Shown here: one piece after another, positions 24,807 through 35,670 of the stretch
How the letters are laid out: the number at the start of each line of letters is the position of its first letter
Position numbering within the stretch: position 1 is the stretch's first letter
Assembly (NCBI GenBank): GCA_021018995.1
Contig: CM037586.1
Location: 10,754,247 to 10,818,246, forward strand
Reading direction: 5' to 3'
From: Chloranthus sessilifolius
Lineage: Eukaryota > Streptophyta > Magnoliopsida > Chloranthales > Chloranthaceae
Length of the DNA: 64,000 nt
Made by a program: the position numbers and the translations under genes
Notes under the pieces: generated by a model
What the model was told of the DNA's origin: nothing
What the model saw: only the letters and a program-made list of their open reading frames with translations
Databases searched by the model: none

Positions 24807-26460
24807 GTTTTGAGTTCAGTTAACCGAACTTTCGAACCCCTGAACCGAAACAAAACCGATTTTTTCAGAATATGTATATATTTTTCTGGTTTTCAGCTTA
24901 GGATCGGTTTCTTTCCGTATTCAACCGATTTTCAGTTTGTGGCACCCAAAATTAAAACCAAACCAATCCATCGATTTCGGTTCGGTTTCATCGATTTTCA
25001 GTTTTTTTATTCCATTCGTAATTCTATGTAGGGATACCAACGTGTCGGGCCAAAATTTTGGTTGTCTAATAGGCCAAAATGACAAATGCCCAAAGGACCA
25101 AACTCGACTAGATGTTGCACTCTATCGGACCCAACCAGAAAATTCGACCGGACCCAGTAAAAAAACTACATATTTTCTACATTTTAAGTATAAATTATCG
25201 GATTTACCAAACCTGAAAGTCGGGCAGGATGTTTTATGCCTAACTCGACACGACGGGTCAAGTTTATGTACCCACGTAAACTATCAAGTTGAGACAGACC
25301 TAAATTTTGGCTGCCCAATGGGAAATCGACATATATGCCTAAGTAACCTGGTCCGATAGTGCAACAAACTAGCTATGCCCGACTAGACCCGATGTCCGAT
25401 CCAAAAACCTGACCCAACTAGGTTAAAAACCCCTTATTTTCGTTGATATTATATAAAATATTGGGTCAGGTCGACCCAACCCAACCCAACCTGCAGGTCG
25501 GGCCGGATGCCTCATGCTCAACCCAACTAGATCGGTCAAGTTTAAAAATACTCAGCTCAGGCGGGTCGAATATCAGGTCGAACCATACATATATATGGTA
25601 GCATTGGGTAATAGTTTTTTATTCATTAAACATAGCCAATAATATGCTGGTGTAAGATTTAGATTTTCAAATATCGCCTACTTAGGAGGTGTTATTTACA
25701 AATCTACTATTTTATAATACAGACATAGATTTCTAAATTCTGATGGATTTACCAAATCTAAATCCAAACACAAAAAGGTGGAACCAAATGGTGAATTCGG
25801 ATTTAGGAGATCCAAATCCAAATCCAAAACGCAGCTGCGGTAACATGAATAATATAACCCTGTTATAAAGACACACATGCAGAGGGGTAAAATGATAATT
25901 TCACTCTCCAAGCTTGTTGTGTGGGATTTATCTTAGTTTGACGTCTGGAGTTTATAATTTTTCTAAATAGAAAAACATTGACAGCAATTTTATGCCGCCC
26001 GAGTACAGGATGCTGACCTTTTTGTCCGACATAATTATAACTCCCTCGATCGCTTTCTAGAAAGGCTCATCTAACAATAAATTAAGGACAATATTACATG
26101 GAGGATAAATTTTAGGCAAACACAGTATAAAATGTGGCGCGGAATAATTGGCTGCAAGTGAGGTGGGGCTCAATTAATATAAGTCGGTGCAACCTGTCAC
26201 CGGTGCGCCGTGCGCCATATCAGACGCTACACTTTGTGCTCAACAAATCTGGCCTATGTTTATAAATTTTCCATAAATTAATCTCGAACATTTGCATTCA
26301 TTAGCTTGGTGTAATTCTAATGTCCCACTATAAAGACTTCTTCAAATAAATCACTATCAAACTAACTTCTAATTCTATCTAACAAACACCATGGAAAAAT
26401 ACAAACAAAATGCAAACTTGGAAGATATACCAAATCGTTTTATAAGCATTCTATTATATA
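24807..26460 (+). other. Upstream region of the NIP gene, repeat-rich
   Basis: 25029-25590 is a long GGGTCGGG/CCCGACCC-type repeat related to the MITEs at 640-938 and 28337-28622. 25650-25850 contains recurrent 'aaatctaaatcc' words. The TATA-like TATATAAA at 26454-26461 lies about 50 bp before the first in-frame ATG of the NIP gene and could serve as its TATA box, which is weak evidence. Confidence 0.4.
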
Positions 26461-26461
26461 A
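26454..26461 (+). promoter_or_regulatory. Candidate TATA box for the NIP gene
   Basis: TATATAAA about 50 bp upstream of the predicted start codon at 26510, which would imply a very short 5' leader. Such strings are frequent in this AT-rich DNA, so this is only a candidate. Confidence 0.3.
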
Positions 26462-26509
26462 ATTAAGAAGTGGGCTCAACATCTCATATCATTATTTGGG
26501 TTTTCTGTA

Positions 26510-26614
26510 ATGTCTGAGTTGAGCAGCGAGCTTTCAACAATGGAGGAAGGCAAACCTACACTACCGAAAATATCGGTGGTAGAGGTTGCCATTTCTCCGA
26601 GTATCGTCCACAAG
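26510..26614 (+). CDS. NIP exon 1 (N-terminal tail)
   Basis: 35 codons starting at the first ATG after an in-frame stop; a second in-frame ATG at 26540 is possible. It ends in SPSIVHK, which joins in phase 0 to IIAEMVGTF in exon 2, much like SPSIV...QK-LIAEM in other NIPs. The donor reads AAG|GCAAGT, the consensus for the minor GC-AG intron class. An alternative GT donor at about 26578 would remove the SPSIVHK segment and fits worse. Confidence 0.6.
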
Positions 26615-29600
26615 GCAAGTCTTCCACTATTATCATCACCACTATCGCTATCATGAGGATTGTCAATGGATAGCTCGATACCTAACACGCCTGACCCGAC
26701 TCTTCTACTGGTTCGGGTGCATATGCCTGACCCTTTGAATCGAGTCCGGCATGAAGCACCCGACCCAACCTTCAGTCCAACCCCGACCTGATATTTTGAA
26801 TGTAAAACCAGGGTAAGGTCAGGCATATGCCCTTGACCCATTAGATCGCGTCAAGTTGGTCAAGTCAAGGTACACTATCATACATCTCAATATTATTCTT
26901 GGATGGACTCCTACGACATCTTTTGATCAACCTTCATGCCAGTGGCACACATGTTTGATCAACCCAAATAGCTACGAGCACACTATTTTTTCTTCTACAC
27001 TAATTTAAGTCGCACATCAATTTTTGCCATTCCAATATCAATTAAAAAAATAACAAGTTTTGGTCAAACTTTTGCTAATTTTTAGTTTCTTTCGATTAAA
27101 TAAAATAATTTTTTTGGCGATCACCGAACACTTGGGAGATGCGTAGATATTTTTTATACGTATTTTTTTTTGTTAAATGCAACCATTGGACTATGGCCCA
27201 TGTATATGGTGGTCGCATGCCTCATCGACTGTAAAGATCAACTGAATCAGATGATTGTCCTCCGTTAAACAGATTGGGGCCATGACCATCCATTTAAAGT
27301 TCATGTGGGCCACATCTCTGATCAATCCAAGCAGTTCATCTAACAGCTCATCATTGATAAGTCTTAGGACATTGGCTAATGCCCGACACAACTCGATGGG
27401 TCAAGAGTATATGTCCGATCTTACCCAAAAACTAGAAGACGGACTGGCGAGCAAGTTGAAGACCCGACTGACCCAATTAAAAATCCTAATTTTCATTGAT
27501 TTTGTATATAAAATATGGGTCGGGTCGACCCGACCCGAAGGTTGGATGACTTGGATCAGAATCTATGCCGGATCCGACACTTATTTTATATAAGTAGACA
27601 ATCATATTCCATTAATCCAATTTTAATACATCATCTATAGTGACAAATTTCGTTTTCGGTACTTTTTCGGTTGGGGTCCCTTTCGGTACATTTTGGATTA
27701 ATTTCGATACCTTTTAGAAAAATTCTGGAAAGTTTTGGAGATTAAAAATATATTTAATATATTTTTTTAAATTACTACAATATATATTAAATTACTAACT
27801 TATTTAAAATAAAAATAAAATAAAATAAAATATTTAAACGTAAAAAAATTACCGAAATTTGGTAAAAAAATATTGAAAAATATAGAAATTATCGGAAAAT
27901 ACCGAAATTTTCGTTTGACTTCCTGTTCAGCGAATTTAGAGAAAGTTCACCGAATTTTGGTGAAATTTGTCACTATGACATCATCATCTTAATCACCTTT
28001 TTTTAAAAATTATTTATTTATTTATTTATTTGTTTTTGCAGATAATTGCAGAGATGGTAGGGACTTTCATTCTTATATTTGTAGGGTGTGGATCAATTCT
28101 AATAGACAAAACCAGAGGCCCTATTACACCACTCGGCGTACCAGTTGCCTGGGGTTTGGCAGTATTAGTGATGATATACACACTTGGCCATATCTCTGGT
28201 GCTCATTTTAATCCAGCGGTCACGATTGCCTTGGCTACATTTCGACGGTTCCAATGGAAGCAAGTAAGAATAACTATCTAAAATTAATAAAATATAATCT
28301 AATTTTATGGTGAATATCTTTAATTGTTCATGTAGCTAGGGCTCTCAATGGGCCGGATTAGGGCAGGGCTGGGGTTTAACCCGGACCTAACCTATCTGGG
28401 CCGGGTTTCTAAAATTTTCAGCCCGACCCTAAGTCGTGCTGCGATGTATTCAGCCCAAGTTCGGCCCTTACCGTCAACCCAAGCCCGGCCTGGATTGATC
28501 TAGGTTGCAACATGTTTAGTTTGGTCCGAATACCGAGCAGGGTTTACTAGATAGAAAGTACAACTTTTTCAGGGCCAGGTGCGGGCCAAAATCTGGCCCG
28601 ACCCGTCCCATTGAGAGCCCTACATGTAGCTAATTAATGGGCCGGGCCCTAAATGGAATGAATATAATCGGGCCTATTAGAACTAGCTATATTCAGCCCG
28701 ATTACTAATCAGGCTAGGGCGGGCCCGCAATCTGGCTGGGCCTCAGGTTGGCTCAACAATTTTATATAAATAATTTTAATTGACCTGGTCTGACTGGGCC
28801 GGATTGGGTCGAGCATTAAACGGATGGATTATAATCAAGCGACTTTAAACTAGCTCATACCTGGGCCGATTACTAATCGAGCCGGGCCAGGACAACCTGT
28901 TTATTAATCAGGCCTACCTTCCTTATCCTATTATATCCAGCCTGTTGTGGGGCAGACCGGTCCAGCCTGTTTATATTCTTGGTTTTTTATTTCGGTTGGT
29001 TTCGGGTTTTCGAAATTTAACCAAACCGAACCAACCCGATATTCTTGGTATTTTATTTCGGTCGGTTTCGGGTTTCCGAAATTTAACCGAACCGATCTAT
29101 TTCGGTTCGATTTTGGTAAGTTCCAATGCTGAAGTAGAATATAGGGCAATGATCTCCACAACTTATGAAACCTAATCGAAATTCGAAATTTCCGATTTCG
29201 GTTGGGTTAACCGAATCTACACCCCTATTCAGTCGTAAATGTAACTTTTGTAGGTACCAGCATACGTTGCTTCTCAAATAGTAGGTTCGACCCTAGCGAG
29301 CCTCACCCTCTTGTCATTGTTCCAAGAAAAGGGTCTACTCTCGGCCGCCGTCACTCAACTTAAACAAATCAATGCCCTCGAAGCTATTATATGGGAGTTC
29401 ATCACCTCCTTCATCTTAATGTTTGTTGTTTCCGGTGTGGCTACTGATCACAGAGCGGTATGCTTTTCTTCTACTTGTTTATCATTTATAGCTTATCCAC
29501 ACCGTACACGTGGAATCCAGATTGTCCATTGGATAAACAATACATCGATCGAACAATCTCAAATCATAACGATCGAGTTCTCATGTATGACTTGAATACG

Positions 29601-30279
29601 GAAACATGAAGAGTGAGATGAACACATGGTCAGGAGTTTTTAACTGGTGCAATTTATGAAAGTAAATTAAATTGCCGCGTCGAATGTGAGCCGGATCAAT
29701 ATGAGATTTTATTGCGTTGGAGATCTTCAATAATATGAGTATATTTTTATTTTGAACGGATATATGCCTTACTACCTTAATAAAATTTGTTGCAATCTTG
29801 TGTAGGAGGGGGTAAACCCCTACTTATAAATATGCAAGGATCTTGTAACGTATTACTCAACAAACTAATTCTTCTATTAATCTGGCGCATACCATATTTG
29901 TCCAAAAATCTGTTTTCCATTTAGATAATGGAAAATAGCTATATGGCCACACGTGCCAACAATTTTTGGGCTTGGTTTAATCCACCTAGTGTGGACGTAT
30001 TAGATTGCTCAGAGGGACGCTACGTTAGAGGTGTATTGTACAATGCTTCTGCAGTGTTATTTGGATGCCATGTGGCTCCTAATATAAGGATGCACGGAGT
30101 CAATCAGGTCTAAGTCCAACTCAAAAGGAAAAATGAAAATAAAAAAAACATCTTCTCTACAGTGGAACAACACTTGGTCAAAGTTAAAAAAATTTAGGTG
30201 GACCAAATTAAGACATGAAGAGGGGAAAGTTTGACCGGAGTTTGAAAGGCAAAAGGTTCTAAAAATTATTACTATTATC

Positions 30280-30319
<40 letters not shown>

Positions 30320-32900
30320 TTTATAACTTAGGATAATTCTAAGCTTATGCTTGGATTAATCCCTAAGGGTATATTTGGTTTCAAGGAAAAATAAGAGAAA
30401 GAAGTGAAAACTGATAAACAGGAACTGAATTGCCGCATTCCTGTTGTTTGGATGATATGGGAAAGGTCGGAAATTTTCTTCCCATTTTTCATTAAAATCC
30501 GACAACAAATGCGAAGGAAGTCCCTCGATTTTCTATTTTCCCATCCTTCGAACTTCTCATCCGACTCTTCTCACTCGTTTAGTCATACCACACAATTTGT
30601 TCACAAACGAAAACTATTGACTGATTTGAATCAGACGATGGAGATTAATTTTTTTTCAATCTTCCTCATGATAGATCTTAAGATCATGACGCCCCTATCA
30701 GACGACTTGATGTTGATTCTATATGACATACATCCCCAACAATTAGAGGCAAAGCCACATTATGACTTGAGTGGTCAATTGACTACCCAAACTTTCTAAA
30801 AATTTATTATTAAACTTTAGGAGTCTTAATTTATATTAATAGATTTTCATTCATCCAAAATTATCTTGACCACCCAAAATTATAAAGAATCTTCAAATAA
30901 TTTTTTTTATGGTATTTATTTTTATAACAAATATTTCTTCTTTGATTTTTATAGTGTAATGCTCTAGTATATTTAATTAAAAAAAATATTAATTTATTAC
31001 ACATAACAAAGTTTGAACCTAGAACCTAACCTTCACAAAATACTAAGTCAACCATTAGAACAATTCACAAAAATATGTAAACACAAAAAAAAAACTTAAT
31101 ACATATATAAGTTTTTGGTCATTGACTATTTTTTTTTATTAGAATATATTATTTTCCTACAATTTCCTGTATATATATCCAAACACAGGATTTGATTAAT
31201 CCTGTGTTTTCTCAGCTAGCAATGTGGTTACCCAAACAGCGATAAATAATGGGAAACGAAGGAATCCTATGATTTCCTACAACTTAGATATCCATGAAAA
31301 AATATAAGAATATTATTTTACTTTCCCACTGTTCCCCGTGTTTTTATCCAAATAGGCCCTAAAGGATGCCCTCGCCTCTACTGTGTAACGAGTATTTCAC
31401 GATTTACACATTTTTATTGAAATTCACCAAAAAGGAGAACAAATGAAAATTTTGATATTTTTTGGTATTTTATGACGAAATTTCAAAAATTTCGGTAAAT
31501 TTTGATATTTTTAAATTTTTTTTTAAATATATTAGTAATTTAGTATATATATTATAATAATTTTTTTAAAATATATTAAATATATTTTTAATTCCTAAAA
31601 CTTTTACCAATTTTTTGGAAAGGTATCGAAATTAATCCGAAATATACCCAAAGGGCTCCCACCGAGAAATTTGTGACTATGGTAATAATTAGCTTTGAAA
31701 TATAACTTTTACTTTGTTTTGTGCAAAGCAGACCAATGAGCTTTCCGGACTTGCAATAGGAGCCACCATTTTGCTGGACGTCCTTCTCGCCGGGTATGGA
31801 AAATACACGTTTTAATTTTTTTATAAGTGTATAGAAAGTACATATTCATCATTATCAGTACGGATAGGGATTACGGAAGACTACTTGCCCACAGGGCTGT
31901 GCTATTGCACACCGTTTGAAAAAAATATGAGTACTCCAAATCTTCCATACAATAGATCTATAAATCACATCACAACTATCAAAAGATTAGTTTTTTATTC
32001 CATGTGTTACAAATCCCCAAAAAGCGGCCCTTGAGTAATATGACACACATCACACTCAAATGTAAATTTAGAGGCAGTTTTGAGGGATCTGCAACACTTG
32101 GAATAAAAAACTGAGCATCTGATAGGTGTGACGTGATCCCAAGATCTATTTTATGGAATATTGGTGTGAAACACGATCTTAATCATCTGATTTAAAGCAA
32201 TCAATGGTTTCGAAAGGGCCCGCGACGTAGGCGCTTCAAGAGATGGTGTGGGCGTGAACAGAGGTACCCGAAACACATACTTGTTATTTTTGGGATCTGC
32301 GCAACATGGAATACCATCTAGGACGTCTGATTTGAAGGCTATGATAAAGAGTGGTGTCAAAGATTGACACAAAACACAATCTCTATCATCTGATTCAACC
32401 CAATCAACCAATGAGCCCTATGCCACATGGAACACCATCTAAGCCGCCTGATTTAAAGGCTATGAAAAGATCTTTGATGCCAAAGATTGCAATGATCTGA
32501 TTCTACAAACAATCATTGAATCAGATGATGGGCTTTATGTGTGCCAAAAGTGATTTTTTTTCTTTTTTTTTTCTCTGGGCCTAAGGTCTGAACGATTGAT
32601 TAGATTTAAGACAAGGATAAATTTACAGAACATTTTCTTGTATAATTTCTAGCTTTGTCGAAAGGTAACTAAAAGTAAAAAATAAAAATTGTAGAGCATG
32701 ACCAAATATCTTGTTCACTCAGGCCAGTCACAGGAGCTTCAATGAATCCTGCAAGGAGCATAGGTCCTGCAATTGCTTCAGGAAAATATGATGATCTTTG
32801 GATTTATATAACAACGCCCGTCATCGGAACTCTCGCCGGAGCCGGAATCTACTGTCTTCTTCGATTGCCTGACAAGAAAGTGATCATCAAGGGTGTATGA
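26510..32900 (+). CDS. NIP-type aquaporin (nodulin-26-like intrinsic protein), subgroup I, five exons
   Basis: A membrane channel of the major intrinsic protein family. NIP subgroup I proteins pass water poorly to moderately and conduct glycerol, ammonia, lactic acid or arsenite, depending on the member. Predicted exons are 26510-26614, 28042-28263, 29254-29457, 31732-31793 and 32723-32900, joined in frame to 256 residues. Both NPA boxes are present (residues 92-94 and 206-208). The four aromatic/arginine filter residues are W72, V194, A203 and R209, the W-V-A-R set of soybean nodulin 26. Exon boundaries match the usual NIP pattern. The other introns are GT-AG, but intron 1 appears to use a GC donor. 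The cytosolic tail after the last membrane segment is only about 15 residues and lacks the usual KSGSFLK-like phosphorylation segment. The substrate cannot be decided from sequence. The gene looks intact and is convergent with CRY1. Confidence 0.85.
27636..27977. mobile_element. hAT-type MITE in NIP intron 1
   Basis: 342 bp. It begins TATAGTGACAAATTTCG and ends with the inverted GAAATTTGTCACTATG. The perfect 8 bp target duplication ACATCATC lies at 27628-27635 and 27978-27985. The interior is rich in 'ccgaaattt' words. It ends 64 bp before the exon 2 acceptor. Confidence 0.85.
28042..28263 (+). CDS. NIP exon 2 (TM1, TM2, first NPA)
   Basis: 74 codons from IIAEMVGTF to RRFQWKQ. It contains the first half-helix SGAHFNPAV (NPA codons at 28210-28218) and the H2 filter residue W (28150-28152). 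Acceptor TTTGCAG and donor CAA|GTAAGA. Confidence 0.93.
28337..28622. mobile_element. hAT-type MITE in NIP intron 2
   Basis: 286 bp with perfect 16 bp inverted ends TAGGGCTCTCAATGGG and CCCATTGAGAGCCCTA, and a perfect 8 bp duplication CATGTAGC at 28329-28336 and 28623-28630. The interior is GC-rich and made of 'ggcccgacc/ggtcgggcc' words. It is the best-preserved member of the GGGTCGGG group in the window. Confidence 0.92.
28640..29225. repeat. GGGCCGGG- and TTCGGTTGG-type repeat tract in NIP intron 2
   Basis: 28640-28930 repeats 'gggccgggc...attactaatc' units about three times. 28975-29225 holds two near-direct copies of 'tattcttggttttttatttcgg' (second near 29040), each followed by 'aatttaaccgaacc'. 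Overlapping readings on both strands here are by-products of the repeat. Confidence 0.6.
29254..29457 (+). CDS. NIP exon 3 (TM3, TM4)
   Basis: 68 codons from [12 protein letters not shown] to SGVATDHRA. Loop C between TM3 and TM4 is a few residues shorter than in Arabidopsis NIP1 and carries [16 protein letters not shown]. Acceptor TTTTGTAG, donor GCG|GTATGC. Confidence 0.92.
30367..31359. mobile_element. PIF/Harbinger-like MITE in NIP intron 3
   Basis: Ends GGGTATATTTGG and CCAAATAGGCCC are an imperfect inverted pair bordered by TAA on each side (30364-30366, 31360-31362), the 3 bp duplication typical of this superfamily. Inside, 30605-30770 is one arm of the foldback MITE family seen at 43-429. 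No transposase is readable. Confidence 0.5.
31390..31684. mobile_element. MITE related to 27636-27977, opposite orientation, in NIP intron 3
   Basis: It ends GAGAAATTTGTGACTATG and carries the same AT-rich core ('aatatatttaaaaaa' type) and 'ccgaaat' words as the intron 1 copy. The other end is degraded and no target duplication is visible. It ends 47 bp before the exon 4 acceptor. Confidence 0.5.
31732..31793 (+). CDS. NIP exon 4 (TM5)
   Basis: 62 nt coding [21 protein letters not shown], split in the last Gly codon. It holds the H5 filter residue V at 31780-31782. Acceptor AAAGCAG, donor GG|GTATGG. Confidence 0.92.
31900..32560. repeat. Foldback MITE copies in NIP intron 4
   Basis: 31910-32215 is a foldback unit (attagttttttattcc... 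against ...ggaataaaaaactgagc). 32270-32540 repeats 'aacatggaataccatcta..gcctgatttaaaggctatga' twice in direct order. Both belong to the dispersed inner-arm family. Confidence 0.5.
32723..32900 (+). CDS. NIP exon 5 (second NPA, TM6, short tail)
   Basis: Completes the split Gly codon and continues [19 protein letters not shown], with the second NPA codons at 32745-32753 and the filter Arg at 32754-32756. It ends [11 protein letters not shown] before TGA at 32898-32900. Confidence 0.93.
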
Positions 32901-32908
32901 TATATAAA

Positions 32909-32912
<4 letters not shown>

Positions 32913-32961
<49 letters not shown>
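32913..32961. repeat. (GA)n microsatellite in the NIP 3' region
   Basis: About 24 uninterrupted GA units, 13 bp after the NIP stop codon, so probably transcribed in the 3' UTR. Confidence 0.95.
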
Positions 32962-32962
<1 letters not shown>

Positions 32963-34869
32963 ATACGTATCTCAATTGAAGGAGAATATAAGGAACAGAT
33001 AAAAACTTCAACATGGGAGAGAGGTGTGCCACAGAAATATTGGAGATGAATAGTGTTTTGTTTAAGTACATTAAGAGATTTTAACATATTTAACAATTGT
33101 CAACAATCTGATCTTGATCATCATAGTCCTTTTTTTTTTTTTTTTGAAAATTATCTTAGTTCTATTCTGATGAGTGGCGACTATGGTGAGCATACCTCAA
33201 CATCGGATCTTATCATACATATATGAAAAAATAAATTCCCGTAGCCCACGACGTTGGACCAGACATCTTGGCTGGTCTAGTAGCATCATTCTGTCTACAT
33301 GGCACCCCAAACACGAGTTTGGGTGCCTTGTGGACATAGGTAAAGTCGATCAGTGACTGGGGGCAAAAGGGAGTCACATGGCACCCAAATAGATGGACCA
33401 GGCAAGATGGCTGGGATGTTGAACCAGCTTACCTTTATTCTATTTAAAAAAAGAGATTGTTTTTTTCCATTTACTGTCTGATTGTAGGCCTATGATCTCA
33501 AGAGCCATTAGGTCAAAGATCAGGGTAAAAAACAATCTCTATCATCTGATTCAAAGCAGTCAAAGGTTCTTTTGTCGGAGAGTTTGTAACTCTAACGGGG
33601 AATACATAAAGGAAAAATCACGGCCGCATTGTAAATAGGTGAAATACAGGGGGTGAAGTGCCAATAACACATATCTTGGGGGGATAAATGCAATAACCCA
33701 AAATTTTTTATCATGGATTTATTAAGAAACTTTCAAGAACATACACTTTATAACAGGAGGTATATTATACAAAAGCTAGCAGAGAATTACAGAGTCTGCA
33801 TCAATTTGGCCAATTTAGACAATTGGGTGGTTAAGCTTTAGCTGTTGCAGATAAGACCCAAAAGGGCATCGATAAATATACACCGTTTGATCTCTCCATT
33901 ATATAAAGACTAGCCGATAGCGTTAGGCTGCACCATGTTGTCCACCTCCCAGTTTCTAGCCCTGGCATGTACAATTTACGAACAGTTAGCAAAGTACTCA
34001 ACATACGGGAGCCCTTTCGAGCCGTCGTAAGGCGATGATCAAATATCGTCTGATAGGACACTACAGTGAAAAAAATGTCACAAAGTAGATATGAGCCTCT
34101 TTTTTTTTCTGAGAACTGACAAGAAGGCAGAGTACATGTTGAGATGCATGGGACGGCTTCAAGTTTCAACATCAAAAGCAACAAAAACTAGAGAAAATAT
34201 ATAGTAGGGAATTCAGAATTGAAACCAAGCATCGCCCCCTTTGGTTCTACAAAATTCATAGAGAGCTTCGCTAGTCCATTAATCTGGGCTAAAACTCGGG
34301 AAATGAGAAATGCCAAAATAAAACTAAAAAAGATTCATTATCATGCTTTCCCCTTGATGTTCTGTAATGCGATTGATGCAGAGGAGCAAGTTCCATGGGT
34401 GCTTCTGTCCTTTAGTCTCGATCGAAGATTGCTAAGATTTGGATTTAGGTGGACTGCTGCAATGTTTCTTGGTTGTTGTACTAAGCGGAAGTTTTTGATA
34501 AGGGGTCAAGTTGGTTCAATAAAATTCGGTAAGATTTGGAAAAATGAAAAATGAAAAGTGAAAAAAAATATTAATAATATATTTGAAGTTAGAAATAATG
34601 CTGGTAACTAACAAAATAAGCTATAAGGTGTTCAATGCAAGCCACTTCTATAATTACATAATCCATGTAATCATAAAAATGTATATGCATCCATAGATGG
34701 GTCCAAGAAGAATTGAACTCCTGATTAGGAAATTATATTTCTTGTTCTTCAATCAACAGAAAAAAATGATTAGAAAACGCAGTGTTCCCTTAAATCCTTC
34801 TTAAATAATCAGCTCAAGAAAATAAGAAAAGGATAGAATTACACTGTGGTCGAAGGAGCCATTTATCTC
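32962..34869. other. Gap between the convergent NIP and CRY1 genes
   Basis: No separate gene is recognised. 33475-33560 is one arm of the foldback MITE family. On the minus strand AATAAA (rc of 33718-33723) could be a distal poly(A) signal for CRY1, which would give a 3' UTR of about 1.1 kb. This is inference only. Confidence 0.4.
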
Positions 34870-35670
34870 TCACCCAGTTTGTGAAAGCCGCCTCCAATTC
34901 ATCAATTGGTGAGACTGTGGGTGCCTCTGTAAATAAGAGGAACTGCTCCCGAGACCATTTTCTTCGCCAACAAACTGGTCCGAACGACTAGATCTTGCAG
35001 GAGACCAAACGGGAACTACATTCCTGTCTCTTTCTCTCCCACTGCTCGAAGATTCTGCCGTGGAGTGAAGACCATTATGCAGTCCAATGAACACATTAAA
35101 CTCAGTTGTAGCATTGTTTCTAAGTGACAGAGTACCACCTTGGTTTATTGCCACTCCCGGAGGTTCGAGATCAACATTTATTTGTGACGGTACTTCCGCC
35201 CTGCTATTGCCATTGGAGTTTCCAATATCCAAAGAAGGTTCTTCAACTCTGAGGGATGAAGCGGTCATCGTAGGGACCATCTGATCGGCTTGTCGCCTTC
35301 CCACATTTGTGTTATTGTTCCGGACAGCTTCTTGGTTATCTACATCCATTTGTATTTCTTGGGGGAAAGCAATGATAGGTGGAGATTCAGAAGAGTCACC
35401 GAGCCCTTCTTCTGTTCCATTTTCTAAAGCAGCCCTCGAAGCTGCCTCGTTTTGCCACATCTCAGAAAGAGCCTCTTCTAACCTGGCTTTTGCAGCATCT
35501 ATTTCTACGATGGGAAGAGGATAGTTTGATCCCAGTTCAACTCCCGCTGCTTGTAGCACATTTTCCGGTGCATCCCATGGGTGGTGAATCCATTCAGTTG
35601 GTAACCGTGCCAGTTCGGGAAGCCACCTTCGTACGTATTCTCCATTAGGGTCAAATTTATAACCTTCATA
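34870..35670 (-). CDS. CRY1: CRY1 exon 4 (end of PHR domain and DAS tail)
   Basis: 266 codons and TGA (34870-34872). It starts YEGYKFDPNGEYVRRWLPEL after acceptor TTTTACAG, then an acidic, low-complexity tail with DQMVP, SRAEVP, STAESSSSGRERDRN and SSSYLQRHPQSHQ. Confidence 0.95.
   Translation of the reverse strand, partial: YEGYKFDPNGEYVRRWLPELARLPTEWIHHPWDAPENVLQAAGVELGSNYPLPIVEIDAAKARLEEALSEMWQNEAASRAALENGTEEGLGDSSESPPIIAFPQEIQMDVDNQEAVRNNNTNVGRRQADQMVPTMTASSLRVEEPSLDIGNSNGNSRAEVPSQINVDLEPPGVAINQGGTLSLRNNATTEFNVFIGLHNGLHSTAESSSSGRERDRNVVPVWSPARSSRSDQFVGEENGLGSSSSYLQRHPQSHQLMNWRRLSQTG

Noticed and set aside
26391-26508. ATG at 26391 in a good ACCATGG context as the NIP start
   Set aside because: Its frame closes before any phase-0 donor and does not resemble a NIP N-terminus.
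27255-27593. 112-codon plus-strand ORF as the NIP first exon
   Set aside because: It overlaps a GGGTCGGG-type repeat and lacks an N-terminus fitting the NIP family. The reading at 26510-26614 fits much better.
28931-29175. Opposing ORFs with similar Phe/Gly/Thr-rich sequence
   Set aside because: They are readings of a duplicated 'ttcggttggtttcggg' repeat in NIP intron 2.
33831-34184. 117-codon minus-strand ORF downstream of CRY1
   Set aside because: No recognised domain; more likely 3' UTR or intergenic sequence.
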